This document shows, in pieces, positions 12,694-24,300 of a stretch of 64,000 bases of DNA. Location of the stretch: positions 6,448,001 through 6,512,000 of the forward strand of contig OZ018415.1 of NCBI GenBank assembly GCA_963969595.1, given 5' to 3'. The position numbers and the translations under genes were made by a program. Numbering within the stretch: position 1 is the stretch's first letter; every line of letters begins with the position of its first letter. Below the pieces are notes generated by a model that ran no database searches, had not been told where the DNA came from, and saw only the letters and a program-made list of their open reading frames with translations. The DNA comes from Neckera pumila. Taxonomy: Eukaryota; Streptophyta; Bryopsida; Hypnales; Neckeraceae.

Positions 12694-12920
12694 TATAGGG
12701 CAATGCCCGCAGAGGAGGGCATTGCGCCAAATAATTGGCCGACGAGGAGGGCGGAGCCCAACGAGGAGGGCCAATTATTTGGCACAATGCCCGACGATAA
12801 GGGTATTGCCTGACGTAAAGCACAAGCAAAATTCAATGAAAATCCGGATGATAAATTGGAGCCGGATGAAAAATCTGTAATCCCCGAATACGCGGGTTTG
12901 CCCAATAACTGGGCATTACG
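12694..12920 (+). repeat. Dispersed about 230-bp repeat with 23-bp palindromic arms, copy 1
   Basis: GC-rich island in AT-rich DNA. The arms 12718-12740 and 12769-12791 are inverted repeats (with CAAATAATTGGCC and GGCCAATTATTTG innermost) around a GACGAGGAGGGC loop. The end reads GGGCATTACG. It is homologous to 17756-17992 in inverse orientation. Confidence 0.7.
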
Positions 12921-14320
12921 GCTCAGAAACTTCCCCGCATAATGAACGGGAAAAGTCCCGCGAGTGGTTTACATTAGCGGTTTCACTGTCTCAGTTCAAT
13001 TCCCGGTTTTTAGGATCCACTTTTTTTTCGAATTGCGTTCCGGGCATTCTGTGGTAGTTATTCATGACCAATTAGGGTTAAGGGGACTCTTTCACCCTAG
13101 ACCGGCTTCTTTTAGGGTAAGTTAATTTCACTGAGTGGCACAAGTAGTAAATAGGTCAGTGAAAACTAAGACCCTTTATTTACCCCCCAAGTATATCAAT
13201 GGACTTATTATTTACTACCCTGATGATAAAATTTAGAAAATTTCAATTTGTACTGAAATTGAAGATCCAAATTAGTTGTTTGAAGATGAGCATTAGAAAA
13301 CTAACTACTACAGAATAGGGGCAAAATTATACATTCATCCTTGATTGAGGTAAGGTCTCCTTGGCCGTCATTACCGGCTAGGGAGGACTGACCCCTCTAT
13401 TGCCCCATCGGAAGGGTAAATGTAAAAACTGCCCCCTATTTTGTGCCGCTTCAAGGATAAATATAAAAAAGTTACTCTTATTCTATAGTTGGTTAATTGG
13501 ATATTTTATGACATCTTCAAGCTAATTCAGAAAATGTGGTTCCTAGTTCGAGTTCAAATTTTCCATTTAGTAGTAGTAATACATGATAAGTTTGACCTAA
13601 TCAAATGTTTCAGTTATCCACTTCTCAATACGGATAAATGTTGTTCAAAAGAATGAATACTTTTTAAAGCAAATGGATTTTCCTACAAATTAATGAATAT
13701 TTATTAAATCCCAAAAAATAAATTGGAGTGTTATAACTTTGATTGACTTCATGTTGAAATTGACCACAAGTTTATATTTATAAGGTGAATCTTAAGCCAC
13801 AACATATATCAAAAAATTTCCCTCCTAGATACTAGAGAGTCTCCCTTATTCATGGTCAAGGGCCTTCTTTATAAACTAACCAATGAATCAATGGTAGAAA
13901 AGATCATCCAAACTAAGTATACAACAATTTTATAACCACCACGTAAAGGAAGCCAACTTGACAATGAAGAATTTTGACGAGTCACAAGTAAAGAAAATAT
14001 ATAGTCAACCTTCACCTCTATATGTATTAAATTCTCATATGTATTATGGAGATTTGCACTCCCGTAAAATATTCACTATCAAATATTAAGCGTTAAGTGA
14101 TACGAAATGTTTAGATCCCTACTTCATTGATTTGATTATGATAAGTGATAAAGTTGGAAAAAGCTGTGGGATTCAAAGATGTTAAAAATGCACTTAAAAC
14201 TTTGAAGAAATTTTGGAGCAAAACCTAATGATGCCATATGGTTCATCAAGAATATCCAAGTAATTCAAAAGCAAATATAATCTAAGCATGTAAAAGAATC
14301 TCATCAAACTATTATATATA

Positions 14321-15136
14321 CTAGTGTGGCCCTGTGCCGTTGGCCCAATGTTCATCTACTCCTGATTCCACTCCTGGTTCTACTTTCGATTCTACTCCCA
14401 GTTCTACTCCCCGTTCCACTCCCAGTACCAAGAACGCCACCAAAATCAAAGTAAAAGTAATTTTCTAATTTTTTAATCAATAAATACTTTGAAATTCAAT
14501 AACTTTTGCACCACCGCTCCAAACGCCACGAAACCAAGCCGGTGCACCCCTCCTTGGCGAGAGCTTTCCGACGGTACCAAGCACGCGGCCGGGGGACGCA
14601 CGGTCAGGATGTTGTCCACGCTACAAACAAAACAAAACAAAACAAAACAAACAAACAAATAAACAGCCTCATTTAAGGTATACTAGTGTGACCCTGTGCC
14701 GTTGGCCCACTTTTCATCTAATCCCGGTTCCACTCCTGGTTCTACTTCTGATTCTACTCCTGGTTCTACTTCTAATTCTACTCCCAGTTCTACTCCCGGT
14801 TCCACTCCCAGTACCAAGAACGCCACCAAAATCAAAATAAAAGTAATTTTCTAATTTTTTAATCAATAAATACTTTGAAACTCAATAACTTTTGCACCAC
14901 CGCTCCGAACGCCACGAAACCAAGCCAATGCACCCCTCCTCGGCGAGGGCTTTCCGACGGTACCAAGCATGCGGCCGGGGGACGCACAGTCAAGAAGTTG
15001 TCCACGCTACAAACAAAACATAACAAACAAACAAACAAACAAACAAACAAACAAACAAACAAACAAACAAACAAACAAACAAACAAACAAACAAACAAAC
15101 AAACAAACAAACAAACAGCCTGATTTAAGGTATTGA
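14321..15136 (-). mobile_element. Two head-to-tail Helitron-like units (14321-14682, 14683-15136)
   Basis: Same unit as at 10776-11988. The junction at 14682/14683 reads AAGGTA/TACTAG, slightly different from the TTGA junctions in the first array. The second unit has an extended GGTTCTACTTCT-type 12-bp repeat and an (AAAC)n tract of about 100 bp. The flanks are (TA)n sequence. Confidence 0.6.
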
Positions 15137-17755
15137 AATATATATATATATATATAATTTTTTTTTTCAACTAGTTTAGATGAATAATTATTTGTATTTT
15201 TTATACTTTCATCAATCCTTTATTTTTATAAACATTATACATTAAAATTTGAAGTCTTACAAATGTTATTTTTTAAATATTACATATGATCAAGAAAAAA
15301 ACTTGTAAGCATTTAATGTTATTACTATATATGTGCAACAATATTATTTGCACGTGGCCTCTAACATTTATGGATGCTTGATTGTAGTGAGTCTAGAAAA
15401 ATGCCTTCTAAAGGTCCACAAAAAATCTTTTTGAAGAATATTCTATTGCTTAGAATATTACCATACTAAATAGTTGTGCCACAAAGTCTTGCCATATAAA
15501 ATTGAAGTACATCTATAGAGCTACCTTAGGATTCTATGGAAATAACAACCAAGTGATAAAAGATGGTGGCAAAGGAGAGTGGTCAAATCACTTGACTTGT
15601 CTATAAATACTTGGGAATAAACCTTCAACGGGCTTTTGAAAGTTAAAAGTCATAAAGTACTAATTTCAAAAGAATTTACTGAGGTAGGAAGCCTATTGTG
15701 GATTGTTTGGTTACCATGCTGATAAATATAAATATTGAATTCACAAAAAAGTTTGGGCCAAAGAATGACAAATGAGGGTGTATTTCATGTGTATTTGGAA
15801 CAACTCATTTTTGAAAAAAGGTAATGATGTATTATAGGCAGTCGAAGCAAAAATGTAGATCTTTCTATTGTAGATTCCTAGGGGGAGCTATTCTTGTTCT
15901 TTTGGGTTCTAATGTGGCTTTCCTTCTTCTCTATATGATTCCAATGGAAATCCTAAAGCACTCTTTTTTTATAGTGGAACTTTTGCTATGTGTAGAAGCT
16001 ACATGAGTGAGTTCATTGAATTCATTAAATGGTGTCTTTCCAACCTAATTCCAACCTTTTCATCTCTAATTCCAAAACTTTGTGTCCCAAGTGCACATTC
16101 CATGCAATAAAAGCTACTCTGTACATTAAAATGCAATATAATTAAATTAGATCCCAAAGTAGAGTTCTAAATTGGTTTATAGCCATAAAAGGTACTAGTA
16201 TATATATTTACTTTGCTTTCAAGATTGTGAAAGGTGCGTCTTTCAATTAAAGTTGGAGCATTAGGAAAAAAATGAGCCTTCAAAGGAGCTGCTTTACTTT
16301 GAAGAGTTTGAACTCACAATCCCTTTGAAGAATAGTGGTCACTATTCATCATCAATGATGAATATTGGCCTCAATAAAAAAAAATATATAAAATTTAAAA
16401 TCAATTTAAAAATTATTTAAAAATTATTTAAAAATTATCTAAAAATTATTTAAATATTATTTAAATATTATCTAAATATTATTTAAATATTATCTAAATA
16501 TTATTTAAATATTATCTAAAAATTATCTAAATATTATCTAAAAATTATCTAAAAATTATTTAAAAATTATTTAAAAATTATTTAAAAATTATCTAAAAAT
16601 TATCTAAAAATTATCTAAAAATTATCTAAAAATTATCTAAAAATTATTTAAAAATTATTTTTAAAAAAATAAAAAAATAAATCATAATAATTCAAAAATA
16701 GCATACTAACATGGCATTAGATTTGAAATTATGTAATTTTGTATTTATTTTAACATGAATTTTTTCCAAATTTTTAAATATTTGTTAAATTATTAAATTG
16801 AATGACCTTATACTATTCATGCTTGCAATTTGCTGGAAGAAGAAGATAAATAAATAAATAAAATAAAATAAAAAATTGAATATTTTTTTCAACCAGTATT
16901 CTTTGTTGTTCCTTGCTGTCCAGATTTCATAGCCCTTTTGAGGGCTCATTTTTTTCCTAATGCAACCAACAGGTCAATCAAGTCATCCACAAAATTATTG
17001 TCACTAATAATAAATCCTTTGAAGGACATTAGTATAATATACTAATATTTCATTTTGGTACATAATATTATTTGCCAAAGAGACAGGTGGAGACTTTGCA
17101 TCCTTAAAAAGGGGACCTTACAATGAACAAAATTGTCTTATGTACATGGCTCTTTATCCAACTCCAATCCTATGAACTAACTGAGAAGTAGCTCCCAAGT
17201 ATCTAGCAAAGCATAAGACCTTTCCAACATGGGAGAAGACCATTGCCTAGTTGTACTATATTATGGCATGTTCTAAGTTGAAATAGTGTGCCTGTGGTAA
17301 CTTTCAATTTCTATGTCATAAATCAGTGTACTCAATCATAGGACAAGATGCCTGCAAAGAGAATGAAACCAAGTGCATCTTAACAAAAATTAATAACTAA
17401 TGTTCTAAGAGCAGTTACATTGTAATATGCTAAAGCAATCATACCATTGATCTTAGAAGATCTTAGAAGATCAATAGTGCAGAACCTTTAGAGTGTTGCT
17501 TCAATGAGTTGCAATGTGGATGCTATGATAATCACAAAGCTGTTGGAATGTAACAAGGCCTACTTTACTTATTATTTGAATCAATTTTAGAATCATGTTT
17601 GGAAGGAATAAATTGCCAACTTTGGAACAGTTGCACAGCTGCCACCGAGCAAGCATGCACCAAAGAATATTAAGAAAGATGTACCACTTCAACTCAATAT
17701 TACGTACACCACTCCCTGGAAATGAACCATTCATTTTCTGGGAAGCTTTTGTAGT
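15137..17755. other. AT-rich intergenic DNA
   Basis: (TA)n at 15138-15158 and the minisatellite at about 16385-16665 are the only structured features I see. No supported gene. Confidence 0.5.
16385..16665 (+). repeat. AT-only minisatellite, about 11-bp unit
   Basis: Roughly 25 units alternating between AAAAATTATTT and AAAAATTATCT, with an AAATA sub-variant in the middle. The T/C position makes two unit types that occur in blocks. Confidence 0.9.
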
Positions 17756-17992
17756 GTAATGCCTGATTGTTTGGAATTTCTTGCGTAATTGAGCATTACA
17801 AATTCCTCATCCGACTTCAATTTCTCATCCCCAATATTCATCATGCTGCTCATAATGCTCGTGCTTTACTCTAGGCAATGGCTTCTTGTCGTTGGGCATT
17901 TTGCGAAATGAAGAACCGATGAGGAGGGCGGAGCTTGACAAGGAGGCCCTTTATTTCCCAAAATGCCTTCTTCCTTGGGCATTCCCCTATAC
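17756..17992 (-). repeat. Dispersed about 230-bp repeat, copy 2 (inverted relative to copy 1)
   Basis: Its reverse complement aligns with 12694-12920 through TATAGGG(G/C)AATGCCC, GAGGAGGGCGGAGC, TAAAGCAC(A/G)AGCA and the GGCATTAC end. The palindromic arms are more eroded. The bases just left, TTTTGTAGTG, resemble a CACTA terminus but have no partner. Confidence 0.65.
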
Positions 17993-18774
17993 AACAACAG
18001 TTTATTCGGAGTATAACTTAATCATCGAATAATGATGTGGACCCCCCCCCCCCCAATCCAAACCCCCTTTCTGACTCAAGACTCGCATTTTGACAGAAAG
18101 GCTCGATGCAAGTTCCATGAGGACTAATTGACTTAAAGGAGGCAACCCACTTTTGACCACTTAAGCAAATACACATATCTAAAAGGCAGGTTTCTTCAAT
18201 TGGGGGAAATTTTCTTGTGTACAAAAATAGAGTTCAGAGGATATCCATAACTTTCCAGATTTTTATTTCTCAAATCATAATTACTATGAATTTTTTTGCT
18301 GAATATTTTGATCATGTAGACCTTCATATTTCCGGCCAAGGGTTGGTTGCAAAATCTACCAAGGGTTGGTTGCAATATTGAGACTCTTGTAGCCAATCAT
18401 AAAGCACCACAACTGTGTCCAAAACCATGCTATAATTAATCATTATTCATCTCCTCCTCCACAAAAAGAGAGCAACCTACATTGCTAAATTGGAAGGGGG
18501 TGATCAGGAACGGGTTGCCTTCTATATGACAATCTGTCTCATTTGGTTTATAATTTTTCTGATTATTAATAATATTATTATTACTTCCGAAGTTCATTTA
18601 ATTAGTTTGAAAGTCTGAACATGGTAGTGTAAGACCTTCTTACAACAATTGAAAGAAACTTTTAAAGAACTCAATGTCAATTAATGTAAGTTTTCAAATG
18701 AAAATTGGGCAAAATTAGAAAAAATTGGGATGAAAGTCAGATGACCATCACATTAGTTGAGATCATTAGAAGAG

Positions 18775-19020
18775 ATTTGAGGGCATTGGAGGGCCGTTTC
18801 AAGCCCGTTCTCCAATCTGGCCAAACAAAAAACAAAAAACAAAAAACAAAATTCTCTCCCAAATAACATTTCAGGCAATTTTTTAATTTTTTTTTAATTT
18901 TAAATTTAAATTTAAAAAAAGTAATATAGCACTGTCTCGACCACATCAGCTAGCAGCTTTCCTGCGTTCCCGCAGTCTGGAAACGCAAGATAACTCGCGG
19001 GCTCTTGGAGGCCTCAAATC
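18775..19020. mobile_element. Small TIR element with internal hairpin, copy 1
   Basis: The inverted ends GATTTGAGGGC / GCCTCAAATC enclose A- and T-rich tracts and a hairpin at 18964-18986 (GCGTT...AACGC around CCCGCAGTCTGG). It is homologous to 60727-61006. Confidence 0.6.
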
Positions 19021-19192
19021 TCTCCTAATGAGTATGATGTAGTTGGACCTCTATATATGTTACAAATTAGGGGGGAGAAGATTTCTAATACATAAAACAC
19101 ATATTTATTTCTTGGACTCTTAAAAAATTATCTATATTTAATTTATCAAATTTTTAGCTATTAAGATATGTGTATATATATATATATATATA

Positions 19193-19440
19193 TTAGTGCA
19201 CCCTGTATTGTTGCCACAATCAAAATAAAATAAAAATATTTTTTTAATTTTTTAATTCATAGAAACTTCAAAATTCAATAACTTTCACATTATATGTCCA
19301 AATGCCACAAAACAAAACCCATGCACCCCTCCCCATTGAAAGCTTTTCGACAAGACCAAAAACAAGTCTAAGGGATGCATAGTCCAGGAAATCTCATCGT
19401 AACAAAAAAAATAAAACAAACAAAGAAATAGCTTAATTTA
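19193..19440 (-). mobile_element. Diverged Helitron-like unit
   Basis: An old copy of the 10776 unit: TTAGTGCACCCTGT start, TTTTTTAATTTTTTAATTCA core, CACCCCTCCCCATTGAAAGC segment and a short AAAC-like tail. It is inserted beside a (TA)n run. Confidence 0.55.
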
Positions 19441-20365
19441 ACCCCTAAAAGACCAAACGGCATTTTTTGGCAACATAGCGATTTTGGGCAGCTCACTACA
19501 AATGGAAATTTTATTTTTTTTCTTTGAAAGTTTCACACAATATGTGCTCGAGGAGTAGCTTTAAGGCCAACAATTTTCAAAACTTTTGACTACATGGTTA
19601 AAAAGTTATTGGATGATATGTCATTTTCAATGGTCGGCAGGCAGCTCAAATTTTTTTCGAAAAATCACTTTTAAGAAAATAAAAACTTGAAATTGGTTCT
19701 TTAGATTTATATATATGCGTAAAGCAATGAAATATTCCATTTTGATTGATGAGATAAAAATTATGAGGTGTTCTAGTTTGCGGATAGTTATGGACTCTCT
19801 ACTCTTAAATAAACTTAGAAGTCCTTTATTTAATTCAATTTTTAATAGTTTTTGAAAAAAATAAAAATATAGGATGTATATTGTTTACTACAACATTACA
19901 ACCGTTGGAATTGACATTTTTTTATTCCATAATTAAATTCTTGACAATTCCGTGTTTTGAATCATTCTCTACTTGTTTCTACAACCTATTTTTTTCCTAT
20001 ATGTTGTACAAGTTCCAAATGATCTGAATTTTTTCAAGCATGTAGCCAACTTGCTTTGAAGAGTGAATCCAAGGAGTAACCACCATTTTGGACATTTTTT
20101 CATTTAAAGGTGACCTTGTGAAGTACGGCTACCCGAGTTTCCGCAAGGCCCAAAAAAGGGTTTTTGTCAATTCAAATGCTAATATCTTGCAATCTACAAG
20201 GTGGAAAATTCTGAAATTTTTTCTACATATTTTCAAACAAGTTTACTACAAGTTCCTATGGTTATATGTGTCCAAAAGTGTTTTTTTTTCTGAAATTTGA
20301 TACTTGTACTAGAACTAGCAGTTTTGGAGTGCTTTTGGTGAAAACATAGTCTCTGACCTTTAGGT
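19438..20365. mobile_element. TTAA-flanked TIR element, copy 1 (right end eroded)
   Basis: The left end is TTAA followed by CCCCTAAAAGACC. The right end reads GACCTTTAGGTATGG, an eroded match to the complement. The interior aligns with 50642-51576 (CATTTTTTGGC, TTTTCAAGCATGTAGCCAACTTG, ACATAGTC). Non-coding, so non-autonomous. Confidence 0.65.
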
Positions 20366-20379
20366 ATGGAATATAATAT

Positions 20380-20625
20380 ATCCTATAATTTATCCACTCT
20401 TTCTCCAACAATATTTTTGCCCATATGAGCCAAAAAAGATAAATTTTGGCTCATAAAAAAAATGACGGAACTCCAATCTTCCCAAGTTACATACTTGCAC
20501 TTCTTTGCCTACTGAAAACAACGTGCTTGATGCCTCTTTGTTGAAAGTGGCTTCTTCATCTTCACACATGATCGCAATCCTTGCCTCTGAAGGCTCCTTC
20601 TATAGTGTCATCACTCAATTGCATG
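20380..20625 (-). pseudogene. Tc1/mariner-like transposase relic, C-terminal part
   Basis: Continues the relic at 31916-32231 across the MULE. Joining the two flanks at the target-site duplication gives an unbroken frame ending EGAFRGKDCDHV before a stop. Further left, in a shifted frame, it reads STKRHQARC, then WEDWSSVIF, then EPKFIFFGSYGQKYCW, which is the second catalytic-Asp region of Tc1-like transposases. Stops and frameshifts make it clearly dead. Confidence 0.75.
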
Positions 20626-20635
20626 CCCTCAGACC
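20626..20635 (+). repeat. 10-bp target-site duplication, left
   Basis: CCCTCAGACC directly precedes the MULE and is repeated exactly at 31906-31915. Confidence 0.9.
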
Positions 20636-20745
20636 CGGGGATGCTAGTATGTGAGCCTATGAGCATGAGCCTGTGAGCGTATGAGCCTATGAGCCTGTGA
20701 GCCTTCAATTTTTTTTTGGAAATTTAGGATTTGTAAATTTGTTAA
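20636..20745 (+). repeat. MULE terminal inverted repeat, left
   Basis: Starts CGGGGATGCTAGTATG and continues with alternating TATGAGCCT and GTGAGCCT sub-repeats. It aligns with the complement of 31797-31905. Confidence 0.75.
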
Positions 20746-21337
20746 AGATCTATGACTGTGGAATTATATGAAAGGATCTACAATCCAAATGAACAACAAA
20801 TGAATATGCCACTATGTGATTTTGTACCAAAAATTGATCTATAGGCCTTCATGTAAATTTAAAGAATGAAAATGGTCCACCTATTTTATTTTATTTTTTA
20901 TAACTATGCTTTAAAATTTTAAAAATATCTTGAACATGTAATACATAAAATAAACATAATAGTCATATTTTATATACCAAATGAATGTGTAAATCCCAAA
21001 TGACCTAAACCACTATTTTTCTAGTATGATGCCCTTTTGGGGGGAACTACTTTTAATTGATTACATAATTAATCTAGTGGTAGTAGTTTCATTGAATTCC
21101 AAGTTAAATTCAACTTCCTAAAATTTCATAGAGTTTAGTGGTGGAGTATAAATCAAGGCTCATAAAGTATTGGCAATTTAGGCACAAGATGAAGTTTTAG
21201 GGCAGCAAATGGGATTCGAATTGCTACACTGCTACATCATTGCTATGTTCAAATTGCAAATTGCTACATCATGTATAGGCAAATTCAATTTGAAAAACAA
21301 GACAATAGGAATAAAATATCAAATTATGAAAATAAAC

Positions 21338-24300
21338 TTAGATTTCGTCTGACTCAGATGCACTGAGTTCAAAATAAGAACATACTCTAGAATCATAAGA
21401 TCTACGAGGAGATTGAGAAATTGAAGATGAATAAGATGAATCATTAGCATAAGCTAATGCTAAATCTTCAGCATAAACAGGGAGGCCACGAGGACTAAAA
21501 GAGGGACTTCTAAAAAATCCAGAGTGTTGATAAAAAGGCAAGGTTTGCCTTGGCAATGGAGTCATCCGACTGCAAACAATAAACCATATATCAAAAATGG
21601 AGTAACAAATTAAAATACAAGGTATAGAATTTATAATTGAAGTTGTTGAAAAAGAATAATATAAGTAGAATAATATAAGAATTTACTTACATAAGTCAAG
21701 TAGTGCAACGTCTTCAATTGGAGAGTCATCATCAATGTCCATACCATCATGTGTGGTAATAGAATCTAGATTTTTGGAGATGGTTATAGGTGTTTTTAGA
21801 GGCTTCAGTACCTCATCAAAGAGTTTGATATCACTTTCTAGTGCAAGGATATGGCGATTAGAAGAATGTGCCGCTTTAATAGAAGAACCTGAGTGAAACA
21901 CAATATATGAATTATGAAACATCAAAATTGAAGAATAGAATTAAAAATCAAACAAAAAATAGAGAAAGAAGTAAGTCAATATTGTAGATTACAATACCTG
22001 TAGAGGCAGTCATGTCTGTTACAATGCCACCTACAGGACTCAAGCCATGAACAAAAAGCTTCATTAGAACCCCAGACTTTTCTTTTGCACCCCTCCATGG
22101 CTTGCCATCTTCCTTTCTACATAATTGACTTGCTATAGTAACAGAATTGAAGAGGACGTCGTTTGTGGCTAAATCAACTTCAGGAATAGAAGGATCATTA
22201 GTAATCACAAACTCCCGAGGCTGCCTTGTAATGGGAGAAGCAAATGATCGAACCAACAATAAAGCCTTGAACTTCATAGTCTAGAATGAAAATCAAATGA
22301 AATTAGAAAGTGCGCATAAAATCAAAGGAAATACAATAAAAAATGAATCAATGACAAAAATGAAAGTTTGAAATTGCAACTTACTTTTTTAGTTGGATTC
22401 ATAGAATTAGCCAAGTGCAAATAGTTAATGATAGTCCACTCATCCTTGACCTTCAACTTGTAGTTTTTAAAGAATCCTGCCACTTCTCTCTTCACCGTCA
22501 AACTATCAGGATAAAATAGAAGGAATGCTCCATCATCATGAAGATAGGTGAGACAAAATGCCATCATTATTTGGAGAAAACTTGGAATGTTGGCATTCCA
22601 GTGGGGAATTTGAGATGGTGGATTTGAAACCCTTGGAACTGGAAAACCATCTGGATAATCCGCAATGATGAGATCCACTGCAGGTTTCTTTTGAATTTTG
22701 CCATCAAAAAAGAACTTCTTGCCTTCACCAACCTACAAAGACAAATTTATAGAATGTTAATTTATAATTGAAGATGTTAAAGGCACAAAACATTATGAAT
22801 TCGAAGAGATGGATTTTGTAGAACATGTAAGATTTTATAACAATGAAACATGAAATAGCAAAGAAAACCAATAAAAAGAATGAACTCACCTTTGATAGAA
22901 AAGATACAATGTCGTCATATGGCGCGCCAAATGTACCAATCTTCTTTTTCTCCTCGATAATTCTAACAAAAGAATCATTTAAGATCAACTCCAAAGATGT
23001 ACGAGGGGACGACAAAGGAGCCAAAGTACCCATCATACCTTTAAGTTGGGGAGGAAGCTCAAAGATAGGAGAAGAAGTTGGCACCAAAACCACAGGAGTA
23101 GAAATAGTTTTTTGTCGCTTTGAAGGGGGGAGGGTAGCCTCAACATTTGAAGAAGAAGGTCCAGTAACAAGAAGGTCCTTGAGACTATCTTCAACTGACA
23201 CATCTTCATTGGAATCATCAAGATGAACTACTTCTTTCTTTGGCTTAGCCTTTGTCTTTCTTGTTTTCTTGGTTGCATCCTTATCCATCGTTGTAACTAC
23301 GATTGTACCTTTGAGTGCAGGTTCAATGGAATCTTGAAGGGCAATGTCAAAAGTGGGAGGTCTTTTGAGAGGACAATCCAAATACCACCCACACCTTTCC
23401 CAATGCAAGGGATCCTAAGAACTCATGATCCCCTCTGTGAACATGCAATCTTCACTTTCTTTGTCCAAGTAATTTGCAAAGAAAGCAGGAGATTTGGAAA
23501 TGGCTTTAGCAGGAAAAAGAACATACTTGAAGTATCTGTAAAGCACCCTTTGCATAGCTGGTTTGAAATTCAGTTGTTTATCAATCTTATGGTTTTTGTG
23601 GATCCCCTTATCCACATCAAATTCACGGAAAAATGCAGCATCCCACAACAATATGCGCATTGACTCCACATAATCAAAGATTGTGGGCAAAGGATCCATA
23701 CCATCTGGAAGATAGTTAATAGACACTCCCATATCAGCTACTGTGGCATCAAATAGCTTTTCTGTTTCAACAGCCAACTGTAACATACAAAATATAGATT
23801 AGAAGAATGTTATGATTGAACAAAAAGGTTTGAAGGAAGAATATGAAAAAAAAATAAGACTAGTACTCACCTGAGCTCACCATGTAGCTTTATGAAGCCA
23901 CTTGGGGAAGTCAATATCATTGAATTTTGACTTAGGAAATTTGAGCACTTCGCGAAGAGAAGGAGACTTGTTCCACCTCTCTAACCACTTGATCTTCATA
24001 GAAGTGTCCATTGCTGAAGTTGCTAGCATCCAAAGTTTCTCTTGAGTCATCTCTGGACTTTCATCGTGAGTTTCATAGTGAAACTTTACTTGCTCTAAGA
24101 AGGCAGTCGTGTGTTTTGGATCTGCAATCAGATGATGTTTCCTCAATTCAGAATGAGAAGCTATCTTGACCTTGTCAACAGCTTTAGACACCCATTCATG
24201 AACTGCAGATGGAGTCCAATCTGCTGGATTGGGATATTTCTCATAAAATTTCCTTTGAGCAGCTGCAGCAGACTCTCCCAACTCTTGCTGCATAAGATAA

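Larger units (their letters stand above)
12211..14320. other. Intergenic, with two small repeat elements
   Basis: Apart from the elements at 12389-12591 and 12694-12920 listed separately, this is AT-rich sequence with no coding signal that I can support. Confidence 0.5.
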
